Positions 1-8,949 of a stretch of 61,992 nt of DNA are shown here, one piece after another (the first letter of the stretch is position 1; each line of letters starts with the position of its first letter). The position numbers and the translations under genes are program-made. Source of the DNA: Cyclobacteriaceae bacterium (lineage in GTDB: Bacteria; Bacteroidota; Bacteroidia; Cytophagales; Cyclobacteriaceae); contig JAAUQL010000022.1 in assembly GCA_012033595.1 (NCBI GenBank), positions 1-61,992 of the forward strand, written 5' to 3'. The notes below the pieces were generated by a model. It was not told the origin of the DNA. It saw only the letters and a program-made list of their open reading frames with translations, and ran no database searches.

Positions 1-250
1 CTGGCCTACCAGCTGGTCAACACCATCAGGCACATGCTAAAGGAACATGGGATCAACCACGACTGGAAAAACATAGTCAGGATAATGAACACCCAAAAGA
101 TACAGTCAGTGCTGTTGAACACAAAAAACGAAACAAATGTGTTTACGCAAACCATCCAGGCCTATAAATGAAGTGCTGGAAATCTATCAGGCTACTGGTG
201 CCAAATCAATGATCGCCGACCAGAAAAAAATATGTAGTGTACCATTGATG
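1..250 (+). pseudogene. IS1634/IS4-like transposase, C-terminal remnant with frameshift
   Basis: The first reading frame is open from base 1 and reads LAYQLVNTIRHML...DWKNIVRIMNTQK, ending at a TGA at 169-171. This resembles the C-terminal end of IS1634/IS4-type transposases, in which a DWKNIVRIMNTQK-like stretch is followed by a short tail containing a basic-EIY-basic pattern. That tail (RPINEVLEIYQATG, then DQKKICSVP) is present but lies in the next frame from about position 122 to 250, so one base too many is present near the A-run at 123-128. No inverted repeat or target duplication could be identified, because the left part lies outside the window. It could be a decayed element or a live one with a sequencing indel. 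Confidence 0.6.
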
Positions 251-317
251 ATCCCTAACCATTGGATATCAGATATTTACATGATCAATAATACAAGTTG
301 GGTTAACCTGCTATGTT

Positions 318-896
318 TTAAACTGGCCTGCGCTTATGTTCAGGTTGAGGCGAGGGCATATCTGGCAATCCGAGCATTTCCTTGATATCTTCATAAGGAA
401 TATTGCTTTTATCGATCCGAGCGGGATCCCAGAAATTACCAGGTACCACCACTACGCGCACTACCCAATCATCTGTATCAATGGCTCCTAAAAGATCCAT
501 ATTAAATTCAGCTTCCATAAACAAGCGAACATCGCCGGTTGAGAAATCAAAATTATATTGCAACAGGCCATCGTTGGTCAGGATGGTTTGTGGCACCTGT
601 CTCCATATTTCTGTATCTACACCGTTTACATTTACCACGTCCCATAGCAGGTAAACCAACGCTACGTCAGAAATATAGGTATCGAAATCATCAGGAAACG
701 GAAGGAAAACCTCGTAATCAGGAGCAGTGAAATTCACATCTTCAAATTCGAAAACATAGCCAGATTCGCCCTGGTCGCCTTTTGGCCCCTGTGGCCCTTC
801 CGGACCTTGAGGTCCTCTTGGCCCTACTTCTTCAGAAACACAGGAGGCCATTACCGCCACCATCACCACCAATAATGCATTAAATATAGTTTTCAT
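318..896 (-). CDS. collagen-like repeat lipoprotein
   Basis: A 192-residue protein with an SPII signal ending in a lipobox (VMASC, Cys19). It is followed by about seven perfect Gly-X-Y triplets at residues 25-45 (GPRGPQGPEGPQGPKG, then GDQGES) and a 145-residue hydrophilic, acidic domain. This architecture (lipobox, short collagen-like stalk, compact C-terminal domain) is common in Bacteroidota outer-membrane lipoproteins of unknown function; the stalk probably projects the C-terminal domain from the surface. It sits downstream of the GH32 gene on the same strand with a gap of about 185 bases, so it may belong to the end of the polysaccharide locus or be independent. No enzymatic motif is visible. 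Confidence 0.85.
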   Translation of the reverse strand: MKTIFNALLVVMVAVMASCVSEEVGPRGPQGPEGPQGPKGDQGESGYVFEFEDVNFTAPDYEVFLPFPDDFDTYISDVALVYLLWDVVNVNGVDTEIWRQVPQTILTNDGLLQYNFDFSTGDVRLFMEAEFNMDLLGAIDTDDWVVRVVVVPGNFWDPARIDKSNIPYEDIKEMLGLPDMPSPQPEHKRRPV

Positions 897-1080
897 CTTT
901 TTAAAATTTTGTTTTTCCCTGTTTAGCCAAAAACCACGCCAAAAAAATCCATCCGGCCTGATCAGCTTTAGTTCCAGTCGTTGTCCATTCTAGGATTGAT
1001 TTTTTGAAATGCTGCTTTTTTTGCATTTTTTATTCCTGTATCTGAATTGCCAGCTTCCGGGAACATTTTTTTCACTTTGT

Positions 1081-2588
1081 CTATTCCCAAATCGATTTTA
1101 GGTTATAGCCAATCAATTGACTTTCAGCGGGCAGACCAGACAATACCAGATGGCCAAATGGCCGATTAGGGAACAATAGTGCCGTCATGCAAACCTGGCC
1201 ATCGTCGGCAAAGAGTTCCAGCGAAGAATGATCGAGGAAGATGTGGAGTCTGATGGTATTGTCTTTTGCTTGTCTTGTGGCCACGGCACGTTGAGCAAAA
1301 TGCTCGTGAAATCCGGTTTCTCCCGATTGCCTCCGGTCGATATAAAATTGATTCTCTTTTTTATTGAAACCCACAGATACCTTTTCCCCCGCCCCATTGG
1401 TAAACATCAATTCAAAACCTTCATCCGGTAGCACATCGGTATCCATCTCCAGCAATATTTCATTCAAACCTGAAATTTCAAGGGTATCGATCAAAGATTC
1501 AATTACCAACGGGCTGGAGCGCAGCGTTTGCAGTTCATCGACCGGCTGGGTAAATAATCGAAGGCCATCAGTTGTTTCTTTCAGTTCGATCTGTCGCGGC
1601 AGGGTCATGGCCGAGCGCCAATTTTCACCGGGGACAATGGTGGCATATAGCCAATTGCTCATCCAACCAATGTAAAGCCGCCTGCCATCGCTTTCAGGGA
1701 TATTGCTCCAACTTATACCGGCATAATTGTCGGGGCCGTAGTCGAGGTACAGCGCCAGGCTGTCGGGATAGTCGTTGACAAAGCGACGACCATCGAAATC
1801 GCCAACAAAATACCGCGTGCAAGTGCCACCATTTGGTCCGCCTGCATTGTCACTGACGGTAAGTACCCATTTGTCTATTCCATTTATGCGATATGGGAAC
1901 AAGTCAGGGCATTCCCACACGCCTTTCAATATTTTGTCATTCTCATATTTGCTCTGGTAAGTCCAGTCCATCAGGTTGGGCGAAGCATAAAATTCTATCC
2001 TGTTTTTAACGGCCAGCACCATGATCCACTGTTTTGTGGGCTCGTGCCATAACACATCGGGATCTCGAAAATCTGGTTCCCCCTGGTTGGGCAACACGGG
2101 GTTGCCTGAATATTTTGTGAAAGTTCGGCCTTTGTCGTGACTATATGCTATGCCCTGGCTTGAATGCCATCTTTGTGATAGGTAAAGATGGCTATCATCG
2201 GTGGTGTGTTGCCGAGTTGAAGACCAGAGGTATGGAGATGGTCTATGATGGAACTGCCAGAGAATATATAACCCAACGAATCCGGATACAGGGCAATGGG
2301 CAGGTTTTTCCAATGCACCAAATCCTCAGAGACGGCATGACCCCAGTGCATGGGTCCCCAAATGGTACTATCGGGGTAGTGCTGGTAGAAAAGGTGATAT
2401 TCGCCATCGTAATACACCAAACCATTGGGGTCATTCATCCAGTTGGAAGGAGGCGAAAAGTGAAATTGCGGGCGGTACTGCTCCCGGTACAACCTGCTGG
2501 TGGTGGCGTTTTGACAGGCAAGCAGATAAACAGCGAAGAGCAATAACAAAGAAATGTGGCGCAATGTGTAGATTTTGTAATTTTTCAT
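1081..2588 (-). CDS. GH32 fructanase/levanase-type lipoprotein, frameshifted in this sequence
   Basis: Two overlapping frames together give one GH32 enzyme of about 502 residues. The N-terminal frame (2588 down to 2148) has a lipobox (YLLAC, Cys25) and the nucleophile motif WMNDPNGL (Asp53). The second frame holds the FRDPD transition-state motif (about residue 176) and the acid/base motif WECPDLF (Glu about 226), followed by a C-terminal beta-sandwich with the usual DHSSLELF-type motif. The frames meet at about 2160, where IQA must join [10 protein letters not shown]; one missing base, for example one C in GCCAGG, explains it. GH32 enzymes hydrolyse beta-fructosides such as levan, inulin or sucrose. 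Lipidation suggests a cell-surface or periplasm-facing enzyme. It is the last enzyme of the locus and its substrate does not match the fucosidases. Confidence 0.85.
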
Positions 2589-2669
2589 TTTTATAAATTA
2601 TGCTTTTCCCTTCTCCTCCGGCTTATGGCCTCAGCCAGGATACTGGCCAACCCGAGCCTTTCTGCCCGG

Positions 2670-4037
2670 TTATTTTTTGATCAGGCGTACCACGCTATCG
2701 TGTTTGTCTGGCAATGGATGGGTGACCTGAATGGGTTTGCCAAGGCTCATAAAAAGATCGTCTTTAGCCACAAAAGGCTTAGCAGTACCACCATTCCAAA
2801 ATTCCCCAAGGTGTACTTCCGACCCATCGATGAGCATCCTGCCCTGGTTTACATTTCCTTTCAGCGTTTTCAAATAGTATTGACCGATGCTCTGCTCCAA
2901 AATATGGGCGTAGAGTGTGTCGCCACGCTGTGTGTACCAGCCCCATTCCGGCTTAGCGAGGTTTGCAGGACCGCAACCGTATATGCTTTCCCCATTGGTC
3001 TTGAGCCAGGCTCCGACTTCTTGAAGTATATTTTTAGAAGCAGTAGGAATGTTGCCAAGGGCATCCGGGCCTACATTGAGCAACAGGTTGCCATTTTTGC
3101 TCACGCAATTCACCAGTGTTCTGATGATGTCCGTAGAAGACTTGTAAGTAGAATAGCGTTCATAACCCCAGGCATTGTTTAGGGTGACACAAGACTCCCA
3201 GGGAATAGGCCTGCCCAGTTCGTCCACAACCGTTTCGCTGGGTATAATTTGCTCGGGGCCTTCAAAATCGCCGGCGTATAATTGTGGATTTTCCATTTCC
3301 ATATTTCCACCAAGTCGGTTATCGACCAATATGCCCGGCTGGTATTTTCGCACCATTTGCACCAGCTCACTTGCTTTCCATTTTTCACCCTGATATGCCT
3401 CAAAGGAATAATCAAACCACATAATATCTATTTTGCCATAGTTAGTCACCAGCTCTTCCACCTGCTTGTGCATGTATTTGAGGTAGTTGTCCCAATTGTA
3501 CTTTTTCTTGTCCCATTCGGGTTGGCCGGCCATGGGATGGTTTCCGACGTTGGGATAGTCGGGATGGTGCCAGTCGATCAGTGAATAGTAAAAGCCCACT
3601 TTGATGCCTTGTGCTCTGAAGGCATCGACAAATTCTCTAATCAGATCGCGCCCGGCTGGGGTATTGGTGGCTTTGTAATCGGTATATCGACTATCGAAAA
3701 GACAAAAGCCGTCGTGGTGTTTGGCGGTAATGACGGCGTATTTCATGCCGGCCTCTTTGGCTATACGTGCCCATTCCTTCGGATTATAGTCCACCGGGTT
3801 GAAGGAATCGAAGTATGGCTGGTAATCTTCCAGGCTTATGCGCTCCTGGTTGCGCACCCACTCGCCACGGGCCGGTATGGCATATATACCCCAGTGGATA
3901 AACATGCCGAAACGGGCATCGCGAAACCATTCTGTTCGCTCCTGCCTTTGATCGTACATCGACTGACCAAAAAGTTGCAGTACCATCAAAAATAAGGGTG
4001 AGGTTAAAAGGAGTTTTGATCTAATGTGTTTTTTCAT
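2670..4037 (-). CDS. GH29 alpha-L-fucosidase
   Basis: A 455-residue secreted GH29 enzyme with a signal peptide ending near FGQS (residue about 26). The catalytic barrel shows FGMFIHWGIYA (43-53), the KHHDGF active-site His pair (106-111) and the nucleophile Asp209 in IDIMWFDY. GDFEGPEQ (256-263) resembles the acid/base loop of GH29 subfamily B, and LLLNVGPD (318-325) closes the barrel; a beta-sandwich of about 100 residues follows. Length is normal for the family. Expected reaction is release of terminal alpha-L-fucose from an oligosaccharide. It lies between the GH141-like beta-helix gene and GH32 on the same strand and is one of three GH29 genes in this locus; the three are clearly different in sequence and domain content. 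Confidence 0.93.
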   Translation of the reverse strand: MKKHIRSKLLLTSPLFLMVLQLFGQSMYDQRQERTEWFRDARFGMFIHWGIYAIPARGEWVRNQERISLEDYQPYFDSFNPVDYNPKEWARIAKEAGMKYAVITAKHHDGFCLFDSRYTDYKATNTPAGRDLIREFVDAFRAQGIKVGFYYSLIDWHHPDYPNVGNHPMAGQPEWDKKKYNWDNYLKYMHKQVEELVTNYGKIDIMWFDYSFEAYQGEKWKASELVQMVRKYQPGILVDNRLGGNMEMENPQLYAGDFEGPEQIIPSETVVDELGRPIPWESCVTLNNAWGYERYSTYKSSTDIIRTLVNCVSKNGNLLLNVGPDALGNIPTASKNILQEVGAWLKTNGESIYGCGPANLAKPEWGWYTQRGDTLYAHILEQSIGQYYLKTLKGNVNQGRMLIDGSEVHLGEFWNGGTAKPFVAKDDLFMSLGKPIQVTHPLPDKHDSVVRLIKK

Positions 4038-4127
4038 AAGGAGTGAATATTAAGCGTTCATGTAGTTTATTGATCTGTGAAGGCCACCAGGAGATAGGTT
4101 TATACTAAGGAATACCCATTGGCTATT

Positions 4128-6185
4128 TTAGTCAGTCAAAAGGGGGCCTGGTCTTTTGCCATTTAGTCCGATGGAGCTCATATCTATGGGTTTGAAACCC
4201 AGGCGAAACGCCGGTGAATCTTGTTTCAAATCAAAATTTCCATTTTCCGCATCCTCAAAAAGCGGATCGGCATAGAACGAATGTATGTCTTTGCCCATCT
4301 TTCTCCAGGCCTCCCAATCCATGTCACCAAAGTCAACGTCCTCTAGCTTTTTATCCGGATTGAAATACAGGTTATAATCGGCATCGAAGGTCTGGCTCAC
4401 TTCCCTTGTCCCGCTTTCATTTTTGGGATGGAAATAAAATGAGTGCGAAAAATCCTTCCAATTGCCATCGAACAAAACACCTTCTTTCCAATAGACAATG
4501 TTCTGCTCAAAAAAAACACTTTTATGAGGCTCACTCCTTGTGCGGTTTATTTGCTGTAGCCGACCCATGGCAAAAATGTTGTTTCGCACAGTCACTTCCC
4601 TGGCAAAATGCATATTGAATGCGGCAAACTTGGTACCGTACACCACATTGTTTTCAACAAGAATATGCGTTGAGCCCTCATCGTGGTATATGCCCCAGCC
4701 TCCATAGTGGTTTGCATCCACATCGTGGATCAGATTGTTCCTGATCACCGTACCGGGCGATACGCCAAGGGTGTATATGGCACCCATGTCAGACAGTAAG
4801 CCCTGGCCAATGTGGTGTATGTGGTTGAATTCAATGATGTTGTCGCGGCTCACACTGCGCTGATAGCCCCACTCCCAGCCGATGGATATGCCGGTGTAAA
4901 AGCCGTGATGTATCAGGTTGTGCGCCACCAGGTTGCCCTCTGTTTTTTGCAATAGCACGCCCACGGCTGAGGGGTATGTTTCGCCATAGTGGTGGATATG
5001 GTTGTTGACGATAACATTGTCAAAGGTTCGCAGAAAGGGGCTGTCTGAATAGTCGCCCCCATTTATCCTAAAGCCTCCGGCGGCGATATGGCCTATTTCA
5101 TTGGCTGAGAATGTATTTTCGCTGCATCCATTATTGATGTCAAATGCCCAGTTGCCCAGGTTGGCAAAGCTACAGTGTTCGAAGGTGGATTGTTGCAGTC
5201 CTTCCATGTAAATGGCTGCCGGCACGCTTGCCGATCCCTGGCGGTCGTTGGAGTTGCCGGCAGGAAGCTCCCAGTGCGTAAAACGGAAATCGATATTTTT
5301 GATGTTCACATTTTTAATGAAGCCTTGCTGATCAGGATTACCTTCGAAGCGCATGAGTTGCCCGGCCACCGGGGCATAGAACTCCACCGTTTCTATCTCT
5401 TCATCAGGATATGGATAATAATAGCATTTGCCAGACTTGCGGTCGAGGTACCATTCACCGGGGGCATCCAGTTCCTCCAGTACATTTTCCACTACGTAGC
5501 GGGCACCTTCTTCTGAGAAATCGTCCGTGAACACCTTGCCAGCCTTATGCTTGAAAGTGACAATATTGGTGGAGGCATCGATAGACTCAATGGGCAAATG
5601 TGAGTCTGTCCAGAAATGATATACAATCACTTCCGCGTCCCCAAGGTTCTTCCAACCAGGGTCAATGTCGCCCGGGGCAAATTCAAAGCTTTGGCAATCG
5701 GTGTGGTAGTTGACCGTTTTGGGCGTGCCCTCCGGCATGCCCTTTACTTTCAGGAAACCGCTATTGGGCTTTCGCGCTCGCTGTCGCAGGCTGTCGTTGA
5801 CATACAGTTGCCTGAACGTCCACGCTCCGGACTTCACCCCGGAAATAGTGGTGACCCACCAGCCGTTTCGTTGTTTTTTCCAGCCGTCTATTTTTTTGCC
5901 ACCGCTGATCATTACTTTTTCGCCGGATACATTTTTTAGGGTTAAACCAGAATGTTGGGAGGTAAAGACCAATGGGGCTTTAATCTCATAAACGCCCTCA
6001 TTTAGCAAAACGGTTTTCACATCATTGCCAACTGTTGCATCTATGGCCTTTTGAATGCTGCCGAAGGGTTGGCTGATGGTGCCCGGGTTGCTGTCGTCGC
6101 CAATTAATGCAACATAAAATCCATCGGACTGTGCATATGTTGATAGCCTAAAAAATAGTGCTGATAAAATTAAAAGATTTTTCAT
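4128..6185 (-). CDS. right-handed beta-helix protein, GH141-like
   Basis: About 685 residues with a signal peptide (ending around TYAQ). The start chosen is the ATG at 6185, which lies 4 bases past the TAA of the upstream gene; a longer reading to 6221 would overlap that gene and put charged residues before the signal. The N-terminus (FYVALIGDDSNPGT, then PFGSIQKAI) and the many NNxI/HxxNLIHH repeats in the middle are typical of right-handed parallel beta-helix proteins. The segment VMISGGKKIDGW and FRQLYVNDSLRQRARKPN resembles the region seen in GH141 proteins, a family that includes a fucosidase acting on rhamnogalacturonan II (BT1002) and xylanases. Assignment to GH141 is by resemblance only. 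Its place between two fucosidase genes fits a role in fucosylated glycan breakdown. Confidence 0.75.
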   Translation of the reverse strand: MKNLLILSALFFRLSTYAQSDGFYVALIGDDSNPGTISQPFGSIQKAIDATVGNDVKTVLLNEGVYEIKAPLVFTSQHSGLTLKNVSGEKVMISGGKKIDGWKKQRNGWWVTTISGVKSGAWTFRQLYVNDSLRQRARKPNSGFLKVKGMPEGTPKTVNYHTDCQSFEFAPGDIDPGWKNLGDAEVIVYHFWTDSHLPIESIDASTNIVTFKHKAGKVFTDDFSEEGARYVVENVLEELDAPGEWYLDRKSGKCYYYPYPDEEIETVEFYAPVAGQLMRFEGNPDQQGFIKNVNIKNIDFRFTHWELPAGNSNDRQGSASVPAAIYMEGLQQSTFEHCSFANLGNWAFDINNGCSENTFSANEIGHIAAGGFRINGGDYSDSPFLRTFDNVIVNNHIHHYGETYPSAVGVLLQKTEGNLVAHNLIHHGFYTGISIGWEWGYQRSVSRDNIIEFNHIHHIGQGLLSDMGAIYTLGVSPGTVIRNNLIHDVDANHYGGWGIYHDEGSTHILVENNVVYGTKFAAFNMHFAREVTVRNNIFAMGRLQQINRTRSEPHKSVFFEQNIVYWKEGVLFDGNWKDFSHSFYFHPKNESGTREVSQTFDADYNLYFNPDKKLEDVDFGDMDWEAWRKMGKDIHSFYADPLFEDAENGNFDLKQDSPAFRLGFKPIDMSSIGLNGKRPGPLLTD

Positions 6186-6189
6186 TCGC

Positions 6190-7802
6190 TTAAAAAAGTT
6201 CGTTTCCAATATAAACTTCAATCCATTTTACGCTGATTGGCATATCATCAACATTTGTGATGGTCAGGGTATTGTACCCATCTTTTATTGTTTCACCACC
6301 GGCGGCAAACTGAATCACCCTTGCGCCAAGTTCTGAGACGTGTTTTACGGTAATTGTTTTTGATGATTCGTAAATATATTCCGGATCCCGGAGCAAATCC
6401 TCAATTTGTATAGCTGCCTCACCATTCACTTCTACCTTAAAAGCAGCCGTGGTATAGCCAGGATCATCGTGTAGCATTAAGCGTACAATATAGGCTAAAT
6501 GACCGGGTTTTGGTCCGGTAAAAATGTCGTACGCCTTTGGCATATTAATTTCAAATTTGTGAGGCAAAAACCAGTCAACATTCGATGAAATACCCGGTTG
6601 ATGCCACGATAAAATATGGCGGCGAGGCTTATCGATGGATTGCTCAAAATCCCCACCCTCGGTCAGCATGGTTTCCATTTCGTTTACAATGGACACATTT
6701 CCTTCTTTATCAATTTTTTTCTGGTCGAAATCAGACGGGGTGAAAAAATTATAGACGTATATGCCATCTGCTCCTCGATACAATGCATTGACTGTGAGTG
6801 CGCGCAGGCCTTCTGCCGTTTGGTGAATTCTATGGCCAAGTCCCCATTCGGTTAGGTATTCGAAATAGCTTGTCCCGGGCAAAATCATACATGGGTTTTG
6901 TCCACCTATTTTTCCCGCCAAACCTCAACAGGTATGTCGTTGTTGAATGAATCGAAATTTGATGGAATGACTATATCAACCCATCCATTTTTTGTCCATA
7001 AAACAGGATCCAGGCCAAAACCAATCCCGCCCTCCGGAGTAGAAGGAACCCGCACAGCAATTTTTATTTCCTTTTTCTTCGTATCCGATATTTCGGTAAG
7101 CAGGTCTTTTACCGATTTTATAAATAGGTTCATCGAAGCCGTCGATCCATAATTACCAGGCGTACGGAGCAAGTCCAATTCAATCCCATCAATATCATAC
7201 CTTAAAACCGCTTCTTCAATTAGTTTCAAAAAATGATCCCTGATGTCCGGGTTTTCGTAATTGAAAAAGTTGCCTGGCCTTGCCGAAGTGTCGCTTAACA
7301 AAAAGGTATTTACTTTTCCCGGTTCATTAAAATAATGGTGGTCATTCATGCGAAAGGAAAGCCAGGGTGAAATACCACATTTCCGACTATGCTCCGTAAC
7401 CACCTCAAATACATCGATGCCTTTTTGTTGCTGTTGCCAAAAAAGCAAGGGCCAGTCCTTTATTGAATCGGGTTGGGGAACATCCCAATAGGTATCCCAA
7501 ACATCGCTTTCGTAACAAACCCTCTGGTAATTTACATTGAACAAAATGGATGACACATTTTTCCCGACATATCCATTGACAAATGCTTGCAATGTTTCTT
7601 CGATTTCCTGGTCGGATAAATGCTCAATTTTATCCGGCCATGGAGCACGCAAAACAATCCCATCGGGGGGGATATTCACAAAAAGCCTTTTCGGGAAACG
7701 ATCAGTGTGATTTTGTTTGCAGGATGAAAAAATGCCAATTAGAACCATAACTGCCATCCATAATCCAAAACCCCGTATTGCTTTTTTGCAATCCATCAAC
7801 AT
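6190..7802 (-). CDS. TIM-barrel glycosidase-like lipoprotein (GHL10-like?), frameshifted here
   Basis: Two frames make one protein of about 537 residues. The N-terminal part has a lipobox (IFSSC, Cys about 28) and barrel-like strands: SSILFNVNYQR, then GISPWLSFRMNDHHYF, YDIDGIELDLLRTPG and IKIAVRVPSTPEGG. The C-terminal part continues with FEYLTEWGLGHR, a DGIYVYNFF strand and a final beta-sandwich. The break is at about 6911-6916, where VEVWREK must continue as IGGQNPCMILPG; adding one A to the GAAAAAT run restores it. The DGIELDLLR strand, with conserved acidic residues, resembles GHL10-type glycosidase-like proteins, but I do not recognise the family with certainty and no substrate can be given. 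Start could be Met1 or Met3. Confidence 0.6.
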
Positions 7803-7848
7803 ACCTATTTATAATATCCCATAAACAATCAACTATACAAGTCCTCTT

Positions 7849-8894
7849 CTACTTCAACATTTGACCAACTGCAATCAAAATTTCGGCTGATTCTTCTGGT
7901 ATTTCCCCATTGCCATCAGGCCCAACATTCAATAGAAAATTGCCGCCTTTTCCGTTTATATCTTCCAGTTTTTCATAGACTTCTTCCGGGCTTTTCCAGT
8001 CCCTATCTTTTATTTTAAAACCCCAGGAGTCGTTCATGGTGTAGCACGCTTCCCAGTAGTGGTCCAGCGCTGAGTCTGGATGAAACTGCTCGGGAGTCCC
8101 AAAATCCTTTTTGAATTCCTTTCTTTTGGACACACGGTTATTGATAATGATATCTGGCTTCAGTTCGCGGATATATTGGTATAGATCATTACCATCTTCC
8201 AATGTCCAGTAATCTGCCCAGTCTCCATCGAACCACAATATTTCAGTATCGTATTTATCGATCAACTCTTTGATTTGGTTTTTCATATACTGGACATATT
8301 CAGCCTTTTTCCCTTCCACAAGTATTGGGTTTTGCCATCGTTTTCGATCTACTTCAGGAGCATTGGCATCTGGAATATCATGGGATGGATGGTTCCAGTC
8401 AATGATGCTGTAGTAGGTGCCAAAATGGATGTCCTGTTTTTGCAGGCATCCGACAATTCTTTGATAAAGTCGCGGCCCTTCATGGGGGAGTTGGCAATGT
8501 CATACGATGTAAAGTCGGATTCGAACAGGCAAAAACCTTCGTGGTGTTTGCTGGTGATCACCAGGTATTTCATCCCAGCCTGCTTGGCCAGCTTGGCGAT
8601 CTTATCGGCATCAAAGTCTTTGGGGTTCCAGGTATTGATCAACTGGATGTATTCTGATTTGGGGATTTGTTGATTTGCCTGTATCCATTCCGCATAGCGG
8701 CCTTCATCGTTTCCTTTGTATATCCCACCCAACTGGCTGTACAGGCCGAAATGGATGAACATGCCATATTTGGCATCGGTGAACCACTTCATACGCTCGG
8801 CGAAATCTTCTTTGGATTCGTTAAGGTAATTGGTTTGGGCTTGGCTTGTCAATGCGCCAATAAACAGGATAAATAATAAAGTGTAGGTTTTCAT
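7849..8894 (-). CDS. GH29 alpha-L-fucosidase, short form, frameshifted here
   Basis: Two frames make one GH29 protein of about 348 residues. The start is taken at the ATG at 8894 (MKTYTLLFILFIGALTSQAQ signal peptide). The barrel has YGMFIHFGLYS, KHHEGF, and the nucleophile in EILWFDGDW. The break is at about 8441-8446: SDACKN must read SDACKKQDIHFGTYYS, which one extra A in the TGCAAAAACAGG run restores. The protein stops right after LNVGPDGNGEIPEESAEI and lacks the C-terminal beta-sandwich of about 100 residues that most GH29 enzymes carry. The sequence after the stop does not resemble that domain in the same frame. Predicted to remove alpha-linked fucose, in the periplasm or secreted. Confidence 0.85.
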
Positions 8895-8949
8895 TTTGTT
8901 TTTATTTAATGCCATCACCATGTAAAGAACTGGTGCTGGCCAATTATAC

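Noticed and set aside
318-896. Phage tail-fibre reading of the collagen-like protein
   Set aside because: It has a clear lipobox and sits at the edge of a polysaccharide locus with no phage genes nearby.
6190-6921. Separate gene starting at the TTG at 6921
   Set aside because: Its text continues the preceding frame without a gap once one A is restored, so it is the second half of one gene.
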